From Craterostigma plantagineum (lineage: Eukaryota; Streptophyta; Magnoliopsida; Lamiales; Linderniaceae): a stretch of DNA of 64,000 bases. Under the pieces are notes generated by a model. It saw nothing but the letters and a program-made list of their open reading frames with translations, was not told the origin of the DNA and did not search any database. Made by a program: the position numbers and the translations under genes. The stretch is from positions 1 to 64,000 of the forward strand of contig JAPQWV010001604.1 in the NCBI GenBank assembly GCA_027422505.1. Direction: 5' to 3'. This document shows positions 11,029 to 22,189 of the stretch, piece after piece (within the stretch, counting starts at the first letter, position 1; each line of letters opens with the position of its first letter).

Positions 11029-11669
11029 AGTACCTAGAAGTCTAAATGTGAGTTGGCGAGAAAAGATAATCAACACAGCTCGCTCGACCAACAAAACGAG
11101 AAAATTGATAATTCTAAAGCAAGAACATATGAACAGTCAAAGCGGCATTTTGTCGAACACATAGTAGACGAGCTAGAACATGCATTCTAAGTGCAATAAT
11201 CGATTAGCCAAGCACTTTTTTGAACTTCATTCAATGAATCTCGGCAAATAACCCATTAAACGCAATCAATTTCGTCAACAATTTCAAAAATCCCTAACTG
11301 TCAGAATTAGGGTTCATCATCCCAAAATCACAATTAACCGATGAAATCAAGAAATTAATCAAAGCGAAGGCATTCATAACATAAATTGACTCATGAGAGA
11401 GCAATGTATAAATAAAATGGGTCCCACCCTCGAAAAACCTTTAATTCGAAAGGTAGGGTAGCGAAAATTCATACCTGTTGATTTTACTGAATTTAAATTG
11501 TGGGTATGTGTTTGGTTGTTGGTGTCGCCGGAGGTTGTTTGATGGTGCAGAGGTCGCACGGTGGTGTTAGGGGTGAAAGAAGAGAAGAAATTTTCGATTG
11601 TCGTTGTGTTTGTGTGAAAGAGACGAAGAAAGGGTGATGAAATAAGTATTAGTAAGGTAAAATCGCGAC

Positions 11670-12280
11670 ATTCACGGCCGTGAATATCAAGCAACAGGCC
11701 GTGAAGAGGAGCAGAAGGCTTCTTGTGCCGCATGTCACGGCCGTGACTCATGGGTCCTGGGCCGTGACAGCGGACAGTGAGTTAAGCCCGCCAACGTCAC
11801 GGCCGTGACTCCTGAGACACGGGCCGTGACAACTTAAATATATATATATATATTATTTTTTTATATATATATTTTTTTTATTTTATTTTTTTTTAATAGT
11901 ATAATCTTTTTTTATATCACCTCCAAGTCACGGCCGTGATCTCTTATCCACAAGCCGTGACAAGGTGCAGTGGGTGGCATGGGATCGTGGCCTAACATTC
12001 ACGGCCGGTAATGCCTAAGCAAAAGGCCGTCAACTCTGCCAGAGTCCATTTAGGGACTTCCACGGCCGTGGCTTGGCAGAGCACTGGCCGTGAATGCGTA
12101 TATTTTTTTTTCCCGAAATAAGCCACGGTCGTGAGAGTGTAACGTCTAGCCGTGACTCGAGGCACTGGCTTAGGCTATTTAGGTTGACGTAGTTCATGGC
12201 CGTGAATTAAGCCATGAAGAGGGACAGTGTACGTAGGTTATAACATCACGGCCGTGAGTTAGGTTCTCAAGGCCGTGACA
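11670..12280. repeat. Second array of CACGGCCGTG palindromes (Athila spacer)
   Basis: The same TCACGGCCGTGA core as in the LTR recurs here, with spacing mostly 30-70 bases and decayed half-sites such as GGCCGTGAC. Examples lie near 11680, 11735, 11797, 11930, 12060 and 12245. The intervening sequence differs from the LTR array, so this is not simply a piece of LTR. Confidence 0.75.
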
Positions 12281-12479
12281 TGCCCCCCCCCCCCCCTTTA
12301 ATTTTTTATTTTTTTATTTTTATATTTATATTATGATTAAATAATATATATTTTAACTATGATTGACACGCAATTGACGAATTTTTCGAGAACGATTTTC
12401 GCGAGGAAAAATCTGATAATCGACAAGGGAAATATCGCTTCTCACGCGGCGTCAAATCTTGTAAGTCAAAAATTCGTCT

Positions 12480-12960
12480 GTATCATTTAATGGATATGCC
12501 GGGTATGCTAATGATATTTTTGTGCCATTCATGCCTAAAAATGGACATTGGTAGAACACCACAATAGCATCATCTGCCATAAATCCCACGTCTTCAACAA
12601 TCTTATTTTTGAAATTCTGGGTTAGCTATCCACTATGAATTGGGGACAGCAACAAGACCGTGAGAATGAGAGTGAGGAGTATGCAAGGATTCATCATAAT
12701 TTGGATATGCTATTCACTCTACCTTACTCTTCTTTTGGGTTTGTTCGGAGTTTTACTAGCTTTCGTGTGTTGGGTTATCACAAGGTGCACTTGTGTGTAA
12801 CCGCCCTTATGAAGCAAAATAAACTATTGTTCTGTCTTTTGTGTTATTCACAGTTTAGTTGCTTTTGTGTTGGACCTTCACACGTTGTAATGGTATTGTA
12901 ACCATCTTTTATGAATTAAAACTATCGTTCCTATCTCGTCTCTAGGCTCTGCGTTGTGAT
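12480..12960. other. Unclassified block within Athila spacer
   Basis: Sequence character changes here to about 480 bases of moderate GC without palindromes. It contains a plus-strand open frame (12635-12901) that I do not recognise. It might be a captured transcript end or the tail of another element. I see no terminal repeats, poly-A or target duplication to prove an insertion. Confidence 0.3.
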
Positions 12961-13156
12961 CATCCTCCATATTCGCAATAATATTATTATTAATTAAATT
13001 TTAATGTTATTATTATTATTGTTTAATTTAATATAAAAAGTTTTAGATTATTAAATTTTTTTTCAAAATAATGCCTAAAACATAAATAGAAATACCTGGG
13101 TTGCCTCCCAAGAAGCGCTTCTTTTAACGTCTTAGCCTGACGTACCTCGTTGACAC

Positions 13157-14236
13157 TTAGGTTAGCTTGAAATCGAGGTATAATACCTCCTTGTCGCTCA
13201 AGTCTTCCTCGCCTCCCTGGTAGTGCTTTAACCGATGTCCGTTCACCTTGAAAGTACCCTGCTCCATACCTGAAATCTCAACTGTACCGTACGAAAAAAC
13301 ACGAGTGACAGTGAACGGTCCTGACCAACGTGATCTAAGCTTGCCATGAAAAAGCCTAAGTCGAGAATTAAAGAGGAGGACTTGGTCCCCTTCTTGAAAT
13401 TCTCGTCTGCGCCTAATTTTGCTGTCATGGTAGGTTTTTGAACGCTCCTTATACATTCTAGCGTTATCATAAGCTGATAAATGCCACTCGTTTAGCTCAT
13501 TAATTTGGAGTTGCCGCTTTCCGCCGGCTTTTCCCAAATCCATGTCCAATGACTTGATTGCCCAATAGGCTTTATGTTCGATTTCTACGGGGAGGTGGCA
13601 TGCCTTCCCGTAGACCAATCTATATGGTGTAGTGCCTATTGGCGCCTTATACGCAGTCCTATACGCCCATAGTGCATCATTAAGCTTATTCGCCCACTCC
13701 TTACGGTTCCCATCTATAGTTTTCTCAAGGATACGTTTTAACTCGCGGTTCACTACTTCTACCTGACCGCTAGCCTGAGGGTGATACGGGGTGGATAAGC
13801 TGTGTCTCACACCATCACGCTGTAGTGTATGTGCAAATTGGGTGTTGCAGAAATGAGTGCCTCTATCGCTAACGATGCATCTAGGTGCCCCAAATCGTGA
13901 AAATAGTGCTCGTAAAAATCGAACAACAACCCTAGCATTGTTCGTGGGTAAAGTTTGCGCCTCGGCCAACTTAGACACATAGTCTACAGCAACCAAAATG
14001 TACTTATTATTATACGAGCTAGGAAACGGACCAATGAAGTCTATACCCCAAACATCAAAGATCTCACAAACTAAAATAAAGTTTTGAGGAATTTCATCGC
14101 GTTTAGAGATATTACCTGCGCGCTGACATTGATCACAAATGTCAACGTACCGTTGGGCGTCTAAAAATCGTAGGCCAATAAAAACCTCTTTCCAGTACCT
14201 TCTGAGCTGTTCGATTGGCTGCGTAGTGCCCTCCAA
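13157..14236 (-). CDS. pol: Athila integrase (catalytic core and C-terminus)
   Basis: Integrase inserts the retroelement cDNA into chromosomes. The frame covers the [17 protein letters not shown] end of the HHCC zinc domain (about 14120). The DD35E core has Asp in [11 protein letters not shown], Asp in [11 protein letters not shown] and Glu in [13 protein letters not shown]. The C-terminal region is long and ends [17 protein letters not shown]. The C-terminal part runs in one frame to the stop at 13157. The N-terminal HH part lies in an overlapping frame (14142-15029), so a frameshift near 14150-14200 separates the halves. No chromodomain is present, as expected for Athila. The start shown is only where the frame opens. 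Confidence 0.88.
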   Translation of the reverse strand: MEGTTQPIEQLRRYWKEVFIGLRFLDAQRYVDICDQCQRAGNISKRDEIPQNFILVCEIFDVWGIDFIGPFPSSYNNKYILVAVDYVSKLAEAQTLPTNNARVVVRFLRALFSRFGAPRCIVSDRGTHFCNTQFAHTLQRDGVRHSLSTPYHPQASGQVEVVNRELKRILEKTIDGNRKEWANKLNDALWAYRTAYKAPIGTTPYRLVYGKACHLPVEIEHKAYWAIKSLDMDLGKAGGKRQLQINELNEWHLSAYDNARMYKERSKTYHDSKIRRRREFQEGDQVLLFNSRLRLFHGKLRSRWSGPFTVTRVFSYGTVEISGMEQGTFKVNGHRLKHYQGGEEDLSDKEVLYLDFKLT

Positions 14237-15029
14237 TTGGTCCGCTATGGCAATGCCCGAGAATCTTCGTCGTCTCAGGAGAAGCGATACATCGTCGTAT
14301 CACCTGGTCTGCACATCGCCTGAAAAGATACGGATGTTCCCAGATGTAGTACTTCAAGTCAGAAAAGAATTTGTTCTTTTGCTGACTTGTGTACCCCTTT
14401 GGTAGAATCCTCGCAACAAGATAATTAGCATAATCTGCGAACCAAGGAGTATCATCACTTACCACTTGGATTGAGTACAAGTGCTCGTCTGGGAATGTGT
14501 CCTGAATTGCTTTGTCGTCCTTGTTCTGAATTTCGGACTCCTCTAGTCGAGAGAGGTGATCTGCCGCCAGATTCTCTGCTCCCTTCTTGTCTCGGATCTC
14601 TATATCGAACTCTTGAAGGTGTAAGATCCATCTAATTAGCCGAGGCTTGGCGTCCGGCTTCGCTAGTAAATACTTAAGGGCAGAGTGATCAGTGAAAACA
14701 ATAACTTTCGATAAAATAAGGTATGACCTGAATTTATTGAAGGCGAACACGACAGCTAAAAGCTCCTTTTCCGTGGTCGTGTAGTTGGCTTGGGCTGCGT
14801 CTAACGTCTTGCTGGCGTAGTAAATCGGCCTGAAATGGTTGTCCTTGCGCTGCCCTAGTACGGCTCCAACTGCGTAATCACTCGCATCGCACATTAGTTC
14901 AAACGGTAACCCCCAGTCAGGGGCAACCATAATAGGTGCTGCGAACAGTCGCTCCTTAAGCAAGTTAAAGGCATGCAAGCATTCATAGTTAAACTCAAAA
15001 GGAGCATCTTTTTCAAGTAATCTAGACAT
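14142..15029 (-). CDS. pol: Athila RT end, RNase H and integrase zinc domain
   Basis: This frame carries the connection of reverse transcriptase to RNase [17 protein letters not shown] with the first catalytic Asp, the [15 protein letters not shown] stretch with the catalytic Glu, and [11 protein letters not shown]. It continues to the integrase HHCC start, [20 protein letters not shown]. RNase H removes RNA from the RNA-DNA hybrid during reverse transcription. A frameshift at about 15030-15105 separates it from the RT ORF, and another at about 14150 separates it from integrase. Order and content match Ty3/gypsy pol (PR-RT-RH-INT). Confidence 0.87.
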   Translation of the reverse strand: MSRLLEKDAPFEFNYECLHAFNLLKERLFAAPIMVAPDWGLPFELMCDASDYAVGAVLGQRKDNHFRPIYYASKTLDAAQANYTTTEKELLAVVFAFNKFRSYLILSKVIVFTDHSALKYLLAKPDAKPRLIRWILHLQEFDIEIRDKKGAENLAADHLSRLEESEIQNKDDKAIQDTFPDEHLYSIQVVSDDTPWFADYANYLVARILPKGYTSQQKNKFFSDLKYYIWEHPYLFRRCADQVIRRCIASPETTKILGHCHSGPIGGHYAANRTAQKVLERGFYWPTIFRRPTVR

Positions 15030-15101
15030 GGGTCGTGCAATCTTAGAGAAGTCCTTAATGAACCTACGATAAAACCCAGCATGTCCTAGAAAACTCCTAA
15101 T

Positions 15102-15719
15102 TTACCTTACGTTCGAGGGAATGGGTAGTTTTTCTATCATTTCTAACTTAGCTCGGTCCACTTCGATTCCTTTAGAGGATATCTTATGACCCAAAACTAT
15201 ACCTTCTCGAACCATGAAATGGCACTTTTCCCAATTAAGTGCCAAGTTCGTATCCTCACAACGTGCAAGTACGAGCTTCAGATTAGCAAGGCACACATCA
15301 AACGATGATCCAAATACAGAAAAATCATCCATAAACACCTCCATTACCTCACCTACCAACTCGTCGAGTATAGCCATCATACATCGCTGGAAGGTGGCTG
15401 GAGCATTGCACAGACCAAATGGCATCCTTCGGTATGCAAATGTGCCGAAGGGACAAGTGAAGGTGGTCTTCTCTTGGTCCTCAGGCGCAATAGAGATCTG
15501 CAGGTATCCTGATAAACCATCAAGAAAGCAATAAAATGAATGACCAGATAATTTTTCTAACATCTGGTCAATGAATGGTAAGGGAAAATGATCCTTTCTC
15601 GTGGCATCGTTCAATTTTCTGTAGTAGATGCGCACGCGCCACCCAGTAATGGTCCTTGTTGGAATCAACTCGTTCTTGTCGTTCGTGACGACCGTCATTC
15701 CTCCCTTATTCGGAACCAC
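15102..15719 (-). CDS. pol: Athila reverse transcriptase core
   Basis: The frame spans RT blocks from RVRIYYRKLNDATRKDHFPL through SGYLQISI, TFTCPFGTFAYRRMPFGLCN and the catalytic motif FMDDFSVFG (YVDD equivalent) to GHKISSKGIEVDRAKL. The enzyme copies genomic RNA into cDNA. Two decay marks are YYRKLN, where CRKLN or DYRKLN is usual, and the frame break just after NVR at 15102. The upstream PR-RT linker lies in another frame (15720-15865). Confidence 0.87.
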   Translation of the reverse strand: MVPNKGGMTVVTNDKNELIPTRTITGWRVRIYYRKLNDATRKDHFPLPFIDQMLEKLSGHSFYCFLDGLSGYLQISIAPEDQEKTTFTCPFGTFAYRRMPFGLCNAPATFQRCMMAILDELVGEVMEVFMDDFSVFGSSFDVCLANLKLVLARCEDTNLALNWEKCHFMVREGIVLGHKISSKGIEVDRAKLEMIEKLPIPSNVR

Positions 15720-15864
15720 ATGGACCGGACTTACCCAAGCACTATCTAAAATGGGGTAATCATCCCTGCGTCAAGCAACTTAATCACCACCTTCTTCACG
15801 ACATCCTTCATGTTGGGGTTAAGTCGCCTTTGACGTTGGGCAACCGGCTTGAACTTGTCCTCCA

Positions 15865-16431
15865 TCAGAATCTTGTGCGTACAGTAGCTCGGATTGATTG
15901 CCCTGATGTCGGAAATCTTCCACGCTTCGCCTTCTTATGGGCTCTCAACACATCTAAGAGTTGCCCCTTTTGTCCGTCGTCAAGGCTCGATGAGATGACG
16001 ACTGGTAACCCTCCGTTGCTGCCAAGGAATGCATATTCGAGGTGGTCGGGCAGCGGCTTCAACTCGAGGACTGGTGGCTCCTCGACCGAGCTCTTTTCCT
16101 TGTCTTCTTTGCTACTCTCATCGATGGCTATGATAGGCTCGTCCACTTCCTCCCCACACTCATCGATTGCCATAATCATTCTGGTGTCCTCCTCGCTCAA
16201 AACCTGTGATAGACCTTGCACAGAAAAGAGAAAATCGTGCTCAAAGGTATCTATGTAATAACATTTATCATCATGATCATTACTTTTCTTCCTCGATTCG
16301 GCCATATTGAACGTAACTTTCTCGCCATCTACCGTCAGAGTCAACGTCCCATTCCTAACATCTATCATAGTTTTCCCTGTAGCTAAGAATGGTCTACCTA
16401 GGATCAACGGGACGTTATCATCCTCCTCCAT
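15865..16431 (-). CDS. pol: Athila protease end and PR-RT linker
   Basis: The opening VPLILGRPFLATGKTMID is the C-terminal half of the retropepsin fold (ILGRPF flap region). A Glu/Asp-rich linker that ends in LPDHLEYAFLGSN follows and leads into RT in this lineage. The active-site half (LADLGASINLMPYSMFKRL, where DxGAS replaces DSGA) is in a neighbouring frame at about 16566-16625. A frameshift near the 15865 end breaks the join to RT. Confidence 0.8.
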   Translation of the reverse strand: MEEDDNVPLILGRPFLATGKTMIDVRNGTLTLTVDGEKVTFNMAESRKKSNDHDDKCYYIDTFEHDFLFSVQGLSQVLSEEDTRMIMAIDECGEEVDEPIIAIDESSKEDKEKSSVEEPPVLELKPLPDHLEYAFLGSNGGLPVVISSSLDDGQKGQLLDVLRAHKKAKRGRFPTSGQSIRATVRTRF

Positions 16432-16565
16432 ATCTAGGATAACAAATCGGCGGGAATCACGAATTTACCTACCTTAACTAGGACATTCTCTATAACACCT
16501 CGAGGGTATTTTAACGATCTATCAGCAAATTAAAGGCTCATCCTAGTGGGTTGTGGTTCACCTAA

Positions 16566-16880
16566 TCATAAGCGCTTAAACATGGAATACGGCATTAAAT
16601 TTATACTAGCGCCTAAATCGGCTAAAGCAAGATCAACGACTAAATCGCCTATAAGGTAAAGAATAGTAAAACTCCCTGGGTCTTTGAGCTTTTTTGGCAT
16701 CTTGTTCTGGAGTATCGCCAGCATTCTCCTCGTAGGCATACTGTACACGTGCTCGAGTTTCCGTCGGTTCTTAATAAGTCCTTCAGGAACTTAGCAAAAC
16801 TAGGCATCTGCGTGATAGCTTCAACAAACGGTAAGTTAATATGTAATTCTTTACACATATTCATAAATTTACCGATCTTT
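16566..16880 (-). pseudogene. gag: Athila gag end and protease active-site remnant
   Basis: Minus-strand frames read FMNMCKELHINLPFVEAITQ and MPSFAKFLKDLL, the conserved gag C-terminal block of Athila. They then read KLKDPGSFTILYLIG and the protease active site LADLGASINLMP. At least one frameshift lies within (two overlapping frames, 16864-16649 and 16748-16566). The rest of gag, the primer binding site and the 5' LTR are missing. Confidence 0.8.
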
Positions 16881-16883
16881 TGA

Positions 16884-17160
16884 AGCTATCCGACTGCTTT
16901 TGAGGTGGGAGTGTGTGTATGGATGACGACATGTGAAGGGCGGGTGCATAGGGATGCTTTTGCTGTGCATGGATGCAAACATTTTGTGTAGATATGATGA
17001 ATCGTAGAATGATTTATGAACATTCTTTTGGCATGTAAATACGACTTCCGCAATTTAAAAAGAAAATTTTTATTCGCATTTTTATACCTTTTGCACGTAA
17101 TGCACCATTTGGCACTTAGGATTAGAACGAATTACGAGGTCGGGACGACGGGTCCTGACA
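16884..17160 (+). mobile_element. Chromovirus 5' LTR remnant (3' end only)
   Basis: The stretch ends GGGACGACGGGTCCTGACA just before the primer binding site, a usual LTR end for this clade. The left edge abuts the Athila gag remnant at about 16883, so the first part of the LTR, including its promoter, has been deleted. Confidence 0.7.
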
Positions 17161-17163
17161 GAG

Positions 17164-17175
17164 TGGTAACAGAGC
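17164..17175 (+). other. Primer binding site, tRNA-Met type
   Basis: TGGTAACAGAGC lies three bases after the LTR end. It has one mismatch to the TGGTATCAGAGC of the sireviruses here. Confidence 0.75.
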
Positions 17176-17311
17176 TTCGGTCACAGGTCCTGCAGGCTGT
17201 CCATACACACACACTAAAAAGCACGGAAGCGGCCTTGCTTGTAAGTACCATGTTATATGAATTCCTTGTATTGATTTATTGGCCTTAGGAAATGATCAGG
17301 ATAGGTTGAAA

Positions 17312-18791
17312 ATGGTAAGACTTAGGGGAGAAGGCAGTAGGGAATCAGACCAAGGTAGGGACACTAATAACCCTCCTGATAGTCGGGATGCTACCATCCT
17401 GCAACTTACGGAACTGGTCCGGCAACAGTCGACCCAGATCCAGCAGCTGATCCAACAGCAGAACGCTGGTGGGCAATCAGCTAGCTTACCTCCCCCACTT
17501 GAACGAATCAAGATGATCGGGGAGAGGTTCCGAAAGCTCAATCCTCCGTTGTTCGAGGATGCCGTAGACCCTACCTCAGCCGAGGATTGGCTCAGGACGT
17601 TGGAGAATATGTTCCAACACAGCCGCACACCTGAGACGGAGAAAGTTATGTGCGCTGCCTACCTGCTGAGGGGGAGCACAGGGCATTGGTGGGATACTAT
17701 CTCAGCCATCGAACCCACTAACGATGAGCTGGGATCGGTTTAAGGAGCTCTTCCGAGGGAAGTACTACACCGCCCCTGTCAGAGCTCAAAGAATGAACGA
17801 GTTTATCAACCTCCGTCAAGGGGCAATTACAGTGGCGGAGTACATCAAGAAGTTCGAGCAGCTTTCGAGGTTCGCTGCTCACATGGTCAGTACCGATGCG
17901 CTCAAGATCGAGCGGTTTATGGAGGGATTGAAGCCCGAATTGTACCGAGATGTGAGTATGGCGGGATTACAAGGAGCCACGTATGCACAAGTGGCTGAGA
18001 GAGCGCTAGTGGGGGAGCAAGCTGAGGCTTGGATTGCTTGCGCCCAAGAAGCTAAACGCAAGTTCGTACAAGGGCCGCAAGGAAGCGGAGGCAACCCAAA
18101 GCGGCAGTTCGTAGCCAAGGGTGGGAAGCCGAACTTCCAAAATCGACCAGGACCACCCCCACCATTCAACCCCAACCAGGGTAGACCTCAACTGAACCTA
18201 CCCGTATGTCCGAAGTGTGCAGAGAGGCACACGGGAGTCTGCAACTCCCAGAATGCCATCTGCTTCAAATGTGGCAAGACGGGCCACTATCTTAGGGCGT
18301 GTCCGGAGAATGGATCCGGAAGCCAAGCTGGGAACCAGGCGGCACCGCCAAGGGTACCGGCCCGGGTTTATACTCTCACGTCCGAGGAAGCGGAAAACAA
18401 CCCGGCTGTAGTGACAGGTACCCTCATCATTCACCAAACTCCCACGTGCATCCTAGTTGACTCAGGAGCGACGCACTCATTCGCATCCACTAAGTACGTC
18501 ACGAGAGTAGGAGTCATGCCTCATAGAGCTGAGTGCGAGTATAGCGTAACCGTTCCGAACGGGAATCCCTCCCAAACTAACCACATACTACGGGATTTCC
18601 CAGTAGTGATCGGGGAGAAGGAGCTACCCATAGACCTCATAATAATTCCTATGAATGATTATGAGGTGATCCTCGGAATGGATTGGCTGTCGAAGTACGA
18701 AGCTGTCATAGACTGCCACCGCAAGATAGTCACGCTCATTATGGACGGGAATGAACCCCTCGAGTTCGTAGGAACTAGCAAGGGGATATGA
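17312..18791 (+). pseudogene. gag: Chromovirus gag and protease
   Basis: Start taken at MVRLRGEGSRESDQ (17312). The matrix/capsid region (LERIKMIGERFRKLNPPLF, then WLRTLENMF) is followed by a frameshift at about 17730 and resumes as MSWDRFKELFRGKYY. A CX2CX4HX4C knuckle, CFKCGKTGHYLRAC, lies near 18261-18302. Next comes the protease with active site LVDSGATHSFAS (about 18453-18490) and the flap region VILGMDWLSKYEAVIDC (about 18668-18720). Gag packages the RNA and the protease cleaves the polyprotein. Apart from the one frameshift and the TGA at 18789 the region is well kept. Confidence 0.88.
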
Positions 18792-20294
18792 CCTCTAGAA
18801 TATCAGCGTTAAAAGCCCAACGACCGATCAAATCAGGGTGCGAAGCCTATCTGGCGTTCGCTATCAAATCGGAAGAGAACCCCTCTTCGAGAATCGAGAA
18901 AGTGCCAATAGTTAAGGATTTCCCCGACGTGTTTCCCGAGGATTTACCGGGACTACCACCCGAACGGGAGATAGAATTCGCCATAGATCTGGTCCCTGGA
19001 GCGGCACCAGTATCTAAGACCCCATATCGGCTAGCACCGACGGAAATGAAGGAGTTAAAGGATCAACTCGACGAACTCATGCAGAAGGAGTTCATACAGC
19101 AGAGTTTTCTCCTTGGGGAGCGTCGGTGCTATTCGTGAAGAAGAAAGACGGGTCCATGCGCTTATGCATCGATTACAGGGAGTTGAACAAGCTAACGATC
19201 AAGAACAAGTACCCACTCCCTAGGATTGACGATCTGTTTGATCAACTGCAAGGTGCGACGGTTTTCTCCAAAATCGACCTAAGATCGGGCTACCACCAGT
19301 TGAGGATCCGAAAGGAAGATGTCCCAAAGACGGCCTTTAGTACCCGTTATGGCCACTACGAGTTTCTCGTGATGCCCTTCGGATTGACTAATGCCCCCGC
19401 AGCTTTCATGGATTTAATGAACCGGGTGTTCAAGCCATACCTGGGTAGGTTTGTCATCGTCTTTATTGATGACATCCTAATCTATTCGAAGACAAAGAAG
19501 GAGCACGAAGAACACCTAGGAGTAGTTCTGAGCATACTACGGGACAAGCAACTGTACGCCAAGTTCAAGAAGTGCGAATTCTGGCTTGACCAAGTCGCCT
19601 TCTTAGGGCATATAGTATCAGGAGCAGGAATTTCCGTAGACCCGAACAAGATAGAAGCTATCAGTAACTGGCCTCGACCGACGAACGTGACGGAAGTACG
19701 AAGTTTCCTCGGTCTGGCAGGATACTATAGAAAGTTCATAAAGGACTTCTCGAAAATAGCATCGACACTAACGAGGTTGACCAGGAAGAATATACCGTTT
19801 CAGTGGACCACAGAATGCAAACGGAGCTTCCAAGAGCTGAAGGAACGGCTTACGACGGCCCCTGTTCTCACAATCTCGGGAACTGGAGGGTTTACCGTTT
19901 ATAGTGATGCGTCGAAGAACGGCTTAGGATGTGTGCTAATGCAGCACGGGAATATAGTAGCATACGCCTCTCGTCAACTAAAGGAGTACGAGAAGAACTA
20001 CCCGACGCATGACTAGAGTTGGCGGCAGTGGTCTTTGCTCTCAAGATCTGGAGGCATTACCTCTATGGGGAGCGGTGCGAGATATACACGGACCACAAGA
20101 GCCTCAAGTATTTCTTTACACAAAAGGAGCTGAACATGAGGCAAAGGAGGTGGTTAGAGCTAGTTAAGGACTACGACTGTGTAATCAACTACCACCCAGG
20201 CAAGGCGAATGTAGTAGCCAATGCCTTAAGCCGAAAAGCCGTGAGTGTAGAATTGCAAACTGGAAGTAGAAGTTGTACGGCTAGGCGAGGTTGA
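18788..20294 (+). pseudogene. pol: Chromovirus reverse transcriptase and RNase H
   Basis: The frame at 18788-19138 gives the PR-RT linker (FPDVFPEDLPGLPPEREIEF). A one-base loss near 19110 shifts to 19126-20016, which carries RT with [30 protein letters not shown] and the catalytic FIDDILIYS (about 19464-19490). RNase H begins with [16 protein letters not shown] one-base deletion at about 20013 shifts to 20019-20294, with [30 protein letters not shown] and the final [10 protein letters not shown]. All catalytic acidic residues are present, and only the frame breaks disable it. Confidence 0.88.
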
Positions 20295-20316
20295 AACGCA
20301 ACTAGCAGCCCTAACT

Positions 20317-21781
20317 TTGCAACCTACCCTGCTAGAGCGAATCAAGATGGCGCAGGAGAAAGACGAATTATATACGAAAATCAAGGAAGCACAGCCGGAA
20401 CAACCGACAGGGGACTTTTTGATACGGGAAGATGGACGGCTGTACTTTAAGGACCGGGTGTACGTACCAGACAAAGCCGAACTACGAAGGACGATAATGG
20501 CGGAAGCCCATACAACAGCATACTCTGTTCATCCAGGAGCCACGAAAATGTACAGAGACCTACGGGAGAACTATTGGTGGCCAGGCATGAAGAAGGACAT
20601 TGCGACTTTCGTAAGTCAGTGCCTGACATGCCAACAGATCAAGGCTGAGCATCAAAGGCCGGCAGGGATGCTGCAACCACTACCTATCCCAGAATGGAAA
20701 TGGGATTACATCACCATGGACTTTGTTGTAAGGTTACCAAAGAACGCGAAGGGGCATGACGCGATTTGGGTGATTGTTGACCGATTAACCAAGTCCGCCA
20801 TTTCCTACCGATTAGCACGACATTCTCCATGGAACGATACGCAGAGCTTTACATTCAGGAGATAGTGCGACTGCACGGTATTCCATCGTCCATAGTCTCG
20901 GATCGCGACTCCAGATTTCTGCGAAATTCTGGACAAGCTTGCAAAAGGCGATGGGAACGAGGTTATCCTTTAGTACCGCATACCATCCGCAGACGGACGG
21001 TCAATCCGAGCAACGATCTAGACCTTGGAGGACATGCTGCGAGCATGTGTACTCGATTTCAAAGGAAATTGGAGTAGGTACCTCCCTCTCATCGAGTTCT
21101 CGTACAACAACAGCTACCACGTCACTATCGCGATGGCACCGTACGAAGCGCTATACGGGCGAAGGTACATATCCCCAGTGCATTGGGACGAGGTTGGAGA
21201 AAGGGCAATACTAGGCCTAGACATAGTATGAGAAATGACGGAAGCTATTACTACAATACGAGAAAGAATGCGAACGGCACAGAGTCGACAGAAAAGCTAT
21301 GCAGACCGAAGGCTTCGACCATTGGAATTTGAAGGAGATGATCTGGTGTTCGTAAAAGTATCGCCAATGAAAGGCGTGAAAAGATTTGGGAAGAAAGGGA
21401 AACTAAACCCTAGGTATATTGGACCATTTAGAATAGTGAAAAAGGTTGGTGAGGTAGCCTATCAACTAGAGCTGCCAGCCTCATTATCGTAAGTGCATGA
21501 CGTATTCCACGTCTCGACACTACGCAAGTACATACCCGACCCGAATCACGTATTAGGAAACGAATCTCTACACAACAATTGAAACCGGATTTGAGTTACG
21601 AAGAGACTCCGGTGGAAATATTGATGTACGAGACCAAGAGACTCTGGAATAAAGATATTCCTCTAGTGAAGGTGTTGTGGCGGAACCAATCCACGGAAGA
21701 AGCCACATGGGAACGGGAGGACAAATGAGAACTCGTTACCCCGAGTTATTTCACACGGGTTGATTTCGGGGGCGAAACCTC
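20317..21781 (+). pseudogene. pol: Chromovirus integrase and chromodomain
   Basis: The HHCC zinc domain (HPGATKMYRDLRENYWWPG, then CLTCQQIKAEHQ) and core start (WDYITMDFVVRLP) lie in 20317-20865. The remaining core is scattered over three frames: GIPSSIVSDRDSRF at about 20880, YHPQTDGQSE at about 20980-21010, and MAPYEALYGRR at about 21135. The C-terminal GPF-IV motif region is 21235-21492. After further stops the chromodomain is readable at about 21615-21745 (motifs IPLVKVLWRNQ and EEATWERED). Chromodomains steer these elements to heterochromatin. At least four frame changes are needed, so this is a relic. Confidence 0.82.
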
Positions 21782-21784
21782 CTT

Positions 21785-21796
21785 AAAGGGGGAGGA
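21785..21796 (+). other. Polypurine tract of chromovirus
   Basis: AAAGGGGGAGGA lies immediately before the LTR start TGTAGGACCC and primes plus-strand DNA synthesis. Confidence 0.8.
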
Positions 21797-22180
21797 TGTA
21801 GGACCCAGTCCCCGCAAACTAGGTCGGCCAATAAATTATGTATACGAACTAAGTGATACGTGTTTAATTTCGTATATGTTATATGCTCATGTGATGTTAC
21901 GAATTTTATGCTCGTGAATGTTACGAGAATTATGTGCAATTAAGTGCCAATGACATGTGCTCATGATAACCCTTAATCCAAGAAGGTAAATTTTCGAAAT
22001 GATAGTGAAGGAAAGGAGTAATGATAATTGAAGGAGAATTTGCTAGAATTTTATTTTGGGCTAGGCATTTTATCTTTGGGCTAGAATTTAACAATTAGGC
22101 CCAATTTGAATTAATTCAACATAGGAGACAACAATCCCTAATTCAAGGGAAACCCACGCCTAAGCTATGCCTATTAACAT

Positions 22181-22189
22181 TATTTAAAG
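22181..22189 (+). promoter_or_regulatory. TATA-like box of chromovirus 3' LTR
   Basis: TATTTAAAG sits in a block shared with the LTR at 1114-3064, followed in both by a C/A-rich stretch that may contain the start site. Confidence 0.5.

Larger units (their letters stand above)
3065..11110. repeat. Direct segmental duplicate, copy A of 56056-64000
   Basis: This whole stretch is collinear with 56056-64000: sirevirus leader and 5' LTR, copia scrap, Athila 3' LTR, Athila non-coding tract and env-position ORF. The junctions between the nested pieces are identical, so the block was copied after the insertions happened. Indels distinguish the copies: an extra 69-bp tandem unit here at about 4486-4692, an extra 109 bp at 6975-7083, and one fewer palindrome unit near 7830. 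The right limit is set by the end of the window. Confidence 0.85.
11029..13156 (-). other. Athila spacer between integrase and env-position ORF
   Basis: About 2.1 kb with no credible gene. It holds a CACGGCCGTG palindrome array (11670-12280), AT-rich runs (11836-11912 and 12300-12350), a C-run at about 12280-12296 and an unclassified block (12480-12960). The minus-strand end of pol is followed by a gacgttaaaagaagcgcttc hairpin (about 13111-13130), common after pol in this lineage. Confidence 0.6.
6525..16880 (-). mobile_element. Athila-type Ty3/gypsy retrotransposon (copy A), 5' truncated
   Basis: Minus-strand order is a gag/protease remnant, PR, RT, RNase H, integrase (16880-13157), a spacer with palindromes (13156-11029), the env-position ORF (11028-9793), a non-coding tract, a polypurine tract (8096-8110) and the 3' LTR (6525-8095). 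An extra ORF after integrase and the TTTAAGTGTGGGGAGGTTTGATA-type motif before the 3' LTR are established traits of the Athila lineage. The 5' LTR and most of gag are gone, cut at about 16883 by the chromovirus remnant. Several frameshifts make it non-autonomous. Confidence 0.85.

Noticed and set aside
12635..12901. 88-residue plus-strand open frame
   Set aside because: No recognisable domain and no support from position; the block is listed only as unclassified.
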